A stretch of 64,000 nt of DNA from NCBI GenBank assembly GCA_031177685.1, contig JAPSGI010000007.1, positions 124,001 to 188,000 of the forward strand. The letters run 5' to 3'. This DNA is from Solirubrobacteraceae bacterium (GTDB taxonomy: Bacteria > Actinomycetota > Thermoleophilia > Solirubrobacterales > Solirubrobacteraceae). Shown piece after piece: positions 57,295-64,000 of the stretch. The stretch's first letter is position 1. Each line of letters opens with the position of its first letter. Below the pieces are notes generated by a model. It ran no database searches, was not told the DNA's origin, and worked only from the letters and a program-made list of their open reading frames with translations. Both the position numbers and the translations under genes were made by a program.

Positions 57295-58679
57295 CAGGCC
57301 GGCTCCGTGGCGAGGTACACGCTCTTGACCTCCGTGTAGTGCTCGAGCGCGTGCGGACCGAGCTCGCGACCCACGCCCGACTGCTTGAAGCCGCCGAACG
57401 GCGTGGAGACCCGCACCGAGGTGTTGGAGTTGACCGACAGCACTCCGCTCTCCACCGCCCGCGCCACCCGCAGCGCGCGCGCGCCGTCCCGCGTCCAGAT
57501 CGATCCCGACAGCCCGTAGATCGTGTCGTTGGCGATCCGCACGGCGTCGGCCTCGTCCTCGAACGGAATGACGCTCGCCACCGGTCCGAAGATCTCCTCG
57601 CGCGCGGCACGGTCGTGGTTGTCGACCGGACACAGGACCGTGGGCGCGAACCAGAACCCCGGACCGTCGGGCGCCGAGCCGCGGATCGCCACGGGAGCGT
57701 CGGGGCCCACGAAGGAGGCGACCTCCTCGCGCCGTGCGGCGGAGATCAGCGGTCCCATCTGGGTGGACTCGTCCAGCGGATCGCCGACGCGGATGCCCTC
57801 CACCGCCTCCTCCAGCGCCTCCATGAAGCGATCGAGCACCGTGCGCTCGACGAGGATGCGCGAACGCGCGCAGCAGTCCTGGCCGGCGTTCCCGAACACC
57901 GCCATCGGGGCCGAGGCGGCGGCCCGCTCCAGGTCCGCGTCGGCGAACACGACGTTCGCCGACTTGCCGCCCAGCTCGAGCGTCACCCGCTTGATCGTCT
58001 GCGCGGCCGCGGCGGCGATGCCGCGCCCCACCTCGGTCGAGCCGGTGAAGGCGATCTTGGCCACGTCCGGGTGCTCGGTGAGCCGGCGGCCGCACACGCT
58101 GCCCGGACCGGCGACCACGTTGACCACGCCCTCCGGCAGCCCCGCCTCCAGCGCGATCGCCTCGAAGCGCACGGCGGTCAGCGGCGTGAGCTCCGCCGGC
58201 TTGAGCACGACGGTGTTCCCCGCGGCCAGCGCGGGACCCAGCTTCCACGACGCGATGACGAGCGGGAAGTTCCACGGGACGATCAGGCCGACGACGCCCA
58301 GCGGCTCGCGGAAGGTCAGCGCCTCCCCGCCGGCCACCGGGATCGTGTCGCCCAGCAGGCGCTCGGGCGCGCCGGCGTAGTAGCGCAGGGTGTCCGCCAC
58401 CATCCCCATCTCGCCGCGCGCGTCGGCGATCGGCTTGCCCGCGTTGCGCGCCTCCAGGACGGCCAGCTCCTCGCCGTGCTCCTCCACGCGGTCGGCCAGG
58501 CGCCGCAGCAGCGCCGCCCGGTCACCCGGCGCCACCGCGCGCCAGCCCGGATACGCCGCCTTGGCGCGAGCCACGGCGGCGTCCGCCTGCTCCACGCCCG
58601 CGCGCGGGATCGCCGCCAGCTCGAGCTCGGTCGCGGGCTCGACGACGCTGAGGGTTTCGGTCACCAAGCTCGGCGGCAA
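57294..58679 (-). CDS. aldehyde dehydrogenase
   Basis: VTLELGGKSANVVFADADLERA; FGNAGQDCCARSRILVE. Confidence 0.95.
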   Translation of the reverse strand: MPPSLVTETLSVVEPATELELAAIPRAGVEQADAAVARAKAAYPGWRAVAPGDRAALLRRLADRVEEHGEELAVLEARNAGKPIADARGEMGMVADTLRYYAGAPERLLGDTIPVAGGEALTFREPLGVVGLIVPWNFPLVIASWKLGPALAAGNTVVLKPAELTPLTAVRFEAIALEAGLPEGVVNVVAGPGSVCGRRLTEHPDVAKIAFTGSTEVGRGIAAAAAQTIKRVTLELGGKSANVVFADADLERAAASAPMAVFGNAGQDCCARSRILVERTVLDRFMEALEEAVEGIRVGDPLDESTQMGPLISAARREEVASFVGPDAPVAIRGSAPDGPGFWFAPTVLCPVDNHDRAAREEIFGPVASVIPFEDEADAVRIANDTIYGLSGSIWTRDGARALRVARAVESGVLSVNSNTSVRVSTPFGGFKQSGVGRELGPHALEHYTEVKSVYLATEPA

Positions 58680-58683
58680 GGCG

Positions 58684-60180
58684 TCACTTCGTCTCCTCCA
58701 GCCGCGTGCGCCCGTAGCCCTCCTCTTCGGGATGGCCGTGGTCGCCCTGGGTCATCGCGAACTCCTCCTCCGGCGAGAGCACCAGGCGGTGCCGCCCGGC
58801 GATCGCGAAGTAGGCGAGTGCGACCAGATACACGATCGCCACGCCGTACACACCGGGCCGGTACTCGCTGTTCTCGAGGATCGCCACCAGCGAGGCCAGC
58901 GCGATGATCCCCGCCACCACCGCGCCCGGAATCCCGACCGGGCTGCGGAACGGCCGCGGGATGTGCGGGAACTTCTGGCGCAGGCGCACGAACGCCGCGC
59001 ACTGCAGGATGTAGGAGATCACCGCGCCGAACACCGCCATGTAGAGCAGCGACGCGCCCACGTTGGTGTCGGCGTTCTTGTAGATGATGTAGGCGGCGAT
59101 CCAGCCGACGATCGCGCCCAGCAGCAGCGCCGCCCAAGGCGTCTGCCGGGTGCCGTGGGTCACCGAGAGCGGGTGCGGGTAGTAGCCGGCCCGCGACAAC
59201 GAGAAGATGTTGCGCCCGTAGGCGAAGATGATCGCGTGGAAGCTGGCCACCAGGCCGGCCACCGCGATCAGCCCGAGCAGCGAGGCCGACGTGCCCTCGC
59301 CGAAGATCGTCTTCAGGCCGTCCAGCAGCGGCTCGGAGGACTCGCCCAGCGCCGCCGACCCCGGTGCGATCCCCGCGTTGAGGAACAGCACGAGGAAGCC
59401 CGTGATCACCAGCGTCCCGAGGCCGAACATGGTGCCGCGCGGGATGTCCTTCTTGGGGTCTGAGGACTCCTCGGCGGCCAGCGGCAGCTCCTCGATGGCC
59501 AGGTAGAACCAGATCGCGAACGGCAGGGCGTAGAACACCCCTCTCACCCCGTCGGTGAACCACTGGCCGTCGTGGGTGTCGATCGCGTAGCGGGTGAAGT
59601 CGAGCTTCGTGAGCGCGCCGATGTAGAACACCAGCAGGATGGCCAGCGAGGTGAGGCAGATGAGCACCGCGAAGCGGAAGCTGGCCTCCACGCCGATGAA
59701 GTTCAGCGTGAAGAAGATCACGTAGAAGATCGCCCACCACAGCGGCTGGGAGAGGTTGAGGCCGATCAGGTCGTCGGCGATCGTGTCCATGTAGGCGCCG
59801 ATCCCCACCACGATCACCGCGGGCGTGATCACGTACTCGATGGTCTCGGCCACCCCCGTGGCGAACCCGCCCCACGGCCCCATCGCCGAGCGCGAGAACG
59901 AGTACGCGCCGCCCGTGTGCGGCAGCGCCGGCGACATCTCGGAGATCGACCAGCACAGGCCGAAGTACATGACGGTCACCACCACGGTGGCGACCAGCAG
60001 CCCGCCGAAGCCGTAATTCAGGCCGAAGTTCCACCCGAAGAAGTCCCCGGAGATGACCGCGGCGACCCCCAGCGCCCACAGCGACCAGACGCCGGCGTGC
60101 CGCCGGAGCCGGCGCTTGTCGAAGTACTCCTGGCCCGCCTCGCGATAGGTGATCGCGCCGACCTTGCGTGCCTCAGCCAC
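58684..60180 (-). CDS. APC-family amino acid/amine permease
   Basis: Multi-TM; GVWSLWALGVAAVISGDFFGWNFGLNYGFGGLLVATVVVTVMYFGLCWSISEMSPALPHTGGAYSF. Confidence 0.92.
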   Translation of the reverse strand: MAEARKVGAITYREAGQEYFDKRRLRRHAGVWSLWALGVAAVISGDFFGWNFGLNYGFGGLLVATVVVTVMYFGLCWSISEMSPALPHTGGAYSFSRSAMGPWGGFATGVAETIEYVITPAVIVVGIGAYMDTIADDLIGLNLSQPLWWAIFYVIFFTLNFIGVEASFRFAVLICLTSLAILLVFYIGALTKLDFTRYAIDTHDGQWFTDGVRGVFYALPFAIWFYLAIEELPLAAEESSDPKKDIPRGTMFGLGTLVITGFLVLFLNAGIAPGSAALGESSEPLLDGLKTIFGEGTSASLLGLIAVAGLVASFHAIIFAYGRNIFSLSRAGYYPHPLSVTHGTRQTPWAALLLGAIVGWIAAYIIYKNADTNVGASLLYMAVFGAVISYILQCAAFVRLRQKFPHIPRPFRSPVGIPGAVVAGIIALASLVAILENSEYRPGVYGVAIVYLVALAYFAIAGRHRLVLSPEEEFAMTQGDHGHPEEEGYGRTRLEETK

Positions 60181-60236
60181 GGACTCTCCCTTCCTCCTCC
60201 GACAAAGGTATGCGTGCTGTTCCTTCTGGCGCCGCG

Positions 60237-60265
60237 AGCCTACGCGCAGGTGTCGGGACGGTCAA
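60237..60265 (-). promoter_or_regulatory. candidate sigma70-type promoter for the permease
   Basis: Minus strand TTGACC - 17 nt - TAGGCT. Confidence 0.4.
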
Positions 60266-60975
60266 CCCCGCGCGGCGTCTACCAGGGCGCCCACGACGCG
60301 GCTGGCCTCGTCGGACTCGGGGTGCCACTGGACCCCCAGCAGGAAGCCGTCGCCGGGCCGCTCCACCGCCTCGACGATCCCGTCCTCCAGCCGCGACCAC
60401 GCGCTGGGCACCAGCCCCTCCCCCACACGCTCGACGCCCTGGTGGTGGAAGCCGTGCGCCTCGGCGACCTCGGCGCCCACGGCGCGCGCGGCGAGCGAGC
60501 CGGGTTGCAGCCGCACCTCGTGGCGCACGAAGGCCCCCGGCGTGCCGGCGTGGCGCTCGTGGCCGACTGCGTCGGGGAGGTGCTGCACGAGCGTGCCGCC
60601 GTGCGCGACGTTTACCACCTGCATCCCACGGCAGATGCCCAGCAGCGGCGTTCCGCGCTCTGCGGCCGCGCGGACCAGCGCCAGCTCGTAGTCGTCGCGC
60701 ACGGACGCGACCGGAGAGGTCGCCGGATGCGGGCGCGCGCCGTAGTGGGCCGGGTCCACGTCGCCCGCCGCCCCGGTCACCACGACGCCGTCCACGAGGT
60801 CCAGCACGGCCGCCGGGTCGGCGGCGTCGTCGGGGTCCGGCGCGAGCAGGATCGCCCGCCCGCCGGCCCGCTGCACCGCCCGGACGTAGAGGATCGGCAC
60901 GACCGCGGAGTCCTCCACCCAGCCGCCGGAAGCGACCGTCTCCAGCGCGGCGGTGATCCCGATGGTCGGCCTCAC
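60262..60975 (-). CDS. PuuD-like gamma-glutamyl-gamma-aminobutyrate hydrolase (class I amidotransferase)
   Basis: GTPLLGICRGMQVVNVAHGGTLVQHL; HHQGVERVGEGL; GVQWHPE; GTG start. Confidence 0.9.
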   Translation of the reverse strand: MRPTIGITAALETVASGGWVEDSAVVPILYVRAVQRAGGRAILLAPDPDDAADPAAVLDLVDGVVVTGAAGDVDPAHYGARPHPATSPVASVRDDYELALVRAAAERGTPLLGICRGMQVVNVAHGGTLVQHLPDAVGHERHAGTPGAFVRHEVRLQPGSLAARAVGAEVAEAHGFHHQGVERVGEGLVPSAWSRLEDGIVEAVERPGDGFLLGVQWHPESDEASRVVGALVDAARG

Positions 60976-62300
60976 AGGCGCTCGAAGCCCCGGTAGCGCT
61001 CCCAGTCGGTGACGGCGCGCGCAAAGGCGTCCAGCTCCACGCGCGCGTTGTTGAGGTAGTGCTCGACCACGTCGTCGCCGAAGGCGGCGCGCGCCAGTGC
61101 GCTGCCCGCGAACAGGTCGCGCGCCTCGCCGAGGCTGTCGGGGACGCGGGGCTTGTCCGACGCGTAGGCGTTGCCCTCGCAGGGCGGCTCGAGCTCCAGC
61201 CCCTCCTCGATCCCATGCAGGCCGGCGGCGATCATCGCGCTCAGCGCCAGATAGGGGTTGACGTCGGCGCCGGGCAGCCGGTTCTCCACGCGCTTGCCGG
61301 GGCCGTGGCCGACCACGCGCAGCGAGCACGTCCGGTTGTCGGCGCCCCACGCGACCGCGGTGGGCGCGAAGGAGCCCGCCACGAAGCGCTTGTAGGAGTT
61401 GACATGCGGAGCGAAGAACAGCGTCAGCTCGCGCATGCCCGCGAGCAGCCCGGCCACGAAGCGGTCAAACACCTCCGTCTCGTCCGCGAACACGGGCGTC
61501 CCGTCCTCGCGCTGCAGGGACAGATGGATGTGGCACGAGTTGCCCTCGCGCTCGTCGAACTTGGCCATGAACGTCAACGCATGCCCCTCCTGCGCGGCGA
61601 TCTCCTTGGCGCCGTTCTTGTAGATCGCGTGCTCGTCGGCCGTGCGCAGGACCGGCCCGTAGCGGAAGTTGATCTCGTGCTGGCCGAAGTTGCACTCGCC
61701 CTTCGAGTTCTCCACGCGCATGCCCGCGTCCATCATCGAGTTGCGGATGCGGCGGATCAGCGGCTCCACCCGCGCCGTGCCCAGCAGCGAGTAGTCGACG
61801 TTGTAGAGGTTGACCGGGTCCAGATCGCGGTAGCCCTTCTTCCACGCCTCCTCGTAGGTGTCGCGGAACACCTGGAACTCCAGCTCGGTCCCCGCGGCCG
61901 CGACCCAGCCGCGCTGGGCCAGCCGGTCGATCTGGCGCCGCAGGATCTGGCGGGGCGAGGCGACGACCTCCGAGCCGTCCTCCCACTCCAGGTCCGCCAT
62001 GCACAGCGCCGTCCCGGTCAGCCACGGGACCGGGCGCAGCGTGTCGAGGTCGGGTCGCATGACGAAGTCGCCGTAGCCGCGGTCCCAGGAGGACATCTCG
62101 TAGCCGTCGACGGTCGTCATGTCGACGTCGACGGCCAGCAGGTAGTTGCAGCCCTCGGCGTTGCCCTCCACCACCTCGTCGAGGAAGTGGGCCGCCGTGA
62201 GCCGCTTGCCCTGCAGGCGCCCCTGCATGTCGACCAGCGCCAGCAGGACCGTGTCCACCTCGCCGCGGTCCGCCAGGTCGCGCAACTCGTCGAGCGTCAT
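60972..62300 (-). CDS. PuuA-like glutamine synthetase family protein (gamma-glutamyl-amine synthetase)
   Basis: GTELEFQVF; NFGQHEINFRYG; HALTFMAKFDEREGNSCHIHLSL; RLPGADVNPYLALSAMIAAG. Confidence 0.92.
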   Translation of the reverse strand: MTLDELRDLADRGEVDTVLLALVDMQGRLQGKRLTAAHFLDEVVEGNAEGCNYLLAVDVDMTTVDGYEMSSWDRGYGDFVMRPDLDTLRPVPWLTGTALCMADLEWEDGSEVVASPRQILRRQIDRLAQRGWVAAAGTELEFQVFRDTYEEAWKKGYRDLDPVNLYNVDYSLLGTARVEPLIRRIRNSMMDAGMRVENSKGECNFGQHEINFRYGPVLRTADEHAIYKNGAKEIAAQEGHALTFMAKFDEREGNSCHIHLSLQREDGTPVFADETEVFDRFVAGLLAGMRELTLFFAPHVNSYKRFVAGSFAPTAVAWGADNRTCSLRVVGHGPGKRVENRLPGADVNPYLALSAMIAAGLHGIEEGLELEPPCEGNAYASDKPRVPDSLGEARDLFAGSALARAAFGDDVVEHYLNNARVELDAFARAVTDWERYRGFERL

Positions 62301-63046
62301 CGGGCTCTCCTTTCCCCTCGCGGCCTCTCCGAAGCCGACATCAGCCCGGCGAGGATGTGCTCGGTCCCGGCGAGGTGGGTGCGCACGAGCCGCACCGCCC
62401 GGGTGGCGTCGCCGCGCTGGAGCGCCTGCACGAGCTTGGCGTGCTGCGCGTTGGAGCGCGTGAGGACCTCCTCGGGATGCGGGATCAGGGCGATCAGGTC
62501 CCCCATGTCGGCCTGGACCTCCGTCATCGCCTTCACCAGGCGCGGCGAGCCGGTCGCCTCGGCCAGCGCGACGTGGAAGCGCGTGTCCGCCCGGCGATAG
62601 GAGTCGAAACGCTGGGCCGCGCCCATCCGCTCCACGCACGCCTGCATGCGCGCGATGTCGCGCCTCCCCGCGCGCTCGGCGGCCAGCACCGCGGCGCCCG
62701 TCTCCACGGCGACCCGGTAGTCGAGGATCTCGCGCATCCGGCGCGACGAGGGCCGGCGCGTGCCGCGCGCGGCCAGCGGCGGCTCGTCCGCGACGAACGT
62801 CCCGCCCGCGCGCCCGCGGACCGAGATCAGGTGCCCGCTCTGCACCAGCGTCACGATCGCCTGGCGCAGCGTCGAGCGCGAGATGCCCAGCTGCGCCGCG
62901 AGCTCGCGCTCGGGAGGCAGGCGGCTCCCCGGGCCCAGCACGCCGAGTCGTATCGCCTTGCCCAGCCGCTCCACGGTCTCCTCGAAGGTCGTGGGCGGCG
63001 AGACCGGCTGAAAGACGGCGGCGACCGCGGCGCTCCTCTGTTCCAT
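62297..63046 (-). CDS. FadR-type GntR transcriptional regulator
   Basis: LGPGSRLPPERELAAQLGISRSTLRQAIVTLVQSGHLISVRGRAGGTFV plus FCD-type C-terminus. Confidence 0.93.
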   Translation of the reverse strand: MEQRSAAVAAVFQPVSPPTTFEETVERLGKAIRLGVLGPGSRLPPERELAAQLGISRSTLRQAIVTLVQSGHLISVRGRAGGTFVADEPPLAARGTRRPSSRRMREILDYRVAVETGAAVLAAERAGRRDIARMQACVERMGAAQRFDSYRRADTRFHVALAEATGSPRLVKAMTEVQADMGDLIALIPHPEEVLTRSNAQHAKLVQALQRGDATRAVRLVRTHLAGTEHILAGLMSASERPRGERRAR

Positions 63047-63092
63047 TCCGCGACAAACGTATCCCGTCCCACCCGCTGGCGGGAGAGGGGGC

Positions 63093-64000
63093 TCAGGACG
63101 GACGCGCGTGCAGGTCGGCGGCCAGGGCGCCGATCACCGTCTGCAGCCAGGCGCGCTCGTCCTCGTCGGCGTTGCGCATGCGCCGGCGCGCCCAGTCGGC
63201 CACGTCCTCGCGCCCGCCGACCGCCAGCACCCGGCCCGTCGCGGCGTAGCGCCCGTCCTCGAGTACGGCGAGGGCGCCCGGCTGGTCACGGCGGATCCGG
63301 AGCAGGTCGACCACGTCCTGGCCCAGGACGGTCTGCGGGCGACCCGGGTCGCCCGCGCCGCGTGGCCACGGCCCGGAGCGGAACACCGCCGGGTGGCCGC
63401 GCGGCGGCGGCACCGGTCGCCGCGGAGGCCCGGCCGGGCCGTGGCGCCAGCGCTCCACCAGCCGCGGCATGTCCAGCGACGCCTCCTGGCGCACGAGGAC
63501 GTGGAGGCGATCGCCGGCGCGCACCCGCGTCGAGCCGCGCGGCGGCAGCGCCTGCTCGTCGCGCACGATCAGGTTGACCACGGCGTCGCGCGGCAGCCCC
63601 AGCTCCCGTACGCGCGAGCCGACGGCCGCGTCGCCCTCGCGGACCCCGTGCTCGAGCACCTCCGCCCCCATGCCGCGCACCGTGCCGGCCTCCACCAGCC
63701 GCGGCACCGCCGGCACGCTGGTGGTCACGTTCAGCGCCCGCGCCAGCGGCTCGAACGTCGCTCCCTGCAGCAGCGTCGAGAGCAGCACCGCGAAGAAGAC
63801 CAGGTTGAAGATCTCCAGGCCCTCCCCCACGCCGGCGATCACGGGGAAGGTCGCCAGCACGACGGGGATCGCGCCGCGCAGCCCGGCCCAGCCCAGGACC
63901 GTCCGCTCGCGCCAGTTGAAGTCGAAGGGCAGCGTCGCCACGAAGGCGGCCAGCGGCCGCGCCACCAGCGCGAGCACGAGCGCGATCGCCGTGCCCTCCA
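63093..64000 (-). CDS. CPA1-type potassium/proton antiporter C-terminal part with TrkA-C domain, 5' end outside window
   Basis: ERTVLGWAGLRGAIPVVLATFPVIAGV; RVRAGDRLHVLVRQE. Confidence 0.85.
   Translation of the reverse strand, partial: EGTAIALVLALVARPLAAFVATLPFDFNWRERTVLGWAGLRGAIPVVLATFPVIAGVGEGLEIFNLVFFAVLLSTLLQGATFEPLARALNVTTSVPAVPRLVEAGTVRGMGAEVLEHGVREGDAAVGSRVRELGLPRDAVVNLIVRDEQALPPRGSTRVRAGDRLHVLVRQEASLDMPRLVERWRHGPAGPPRRPVPPPRGHPAVFRSGPWPRGAGDPGRPQTVLGQDVVDLLRIRRDQPGALAVLEDGRYAATGRVLAVGGREDVADWARRRMRNADEDERAWLQTVIGALAADLHARPS

Overview
64 kb of very high-GC, gene-dense actinobacterial chromosome. Gene content and neighbourhoods suggest Thermoleophilia/Solirubrobacterales; this is an inference. 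I support about 63 protein-coding genes and find no convincing rRNA, tRNA, CRISPR array, transposase or prophage. Recognisable housekeeping genes include fetAB, nucS, a lipoyl-E2-E1 2-oxoglutarate dehydrogenase fusion, msrA, dnaE2, glnA, threonine dehydratase with RidA, and a puu-like gamma-glutamyl-amine catabolic operon. The most interesting non-routine items are: (1) a chimeric fragment joining the 5' end of the enoyl-CoA hydratase gene to the last 25 bp of nucS, a rearrangement scar; (2) a c-di-AMP (ydaO/yuaA-type) riboswitch-like leader in front of an uncharacterised 76-aa single-TM protein; (3) a ~9.7 kb accessory-looking island (40.9-50.7 kb) with two paralogous ECF sigma factors sharing a novel N-terminal extension, a Cas2/SinR-like small protein, a NYN-domain RNase, an XRE regulator, a small secreted protein and a ~1579-aa surface protein; (4) a small-membrane-protein / kinase-like-methyltransferase / AP-superfamily hydrolase cassette; (5) a LexA box abutting the dnaE2 start; (6) a nested palindrome in front of a carboxymuconolactone decarboxylase/HxlR pair. 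All calls come from reading the sequence and remembered family motifs; no searches were run.
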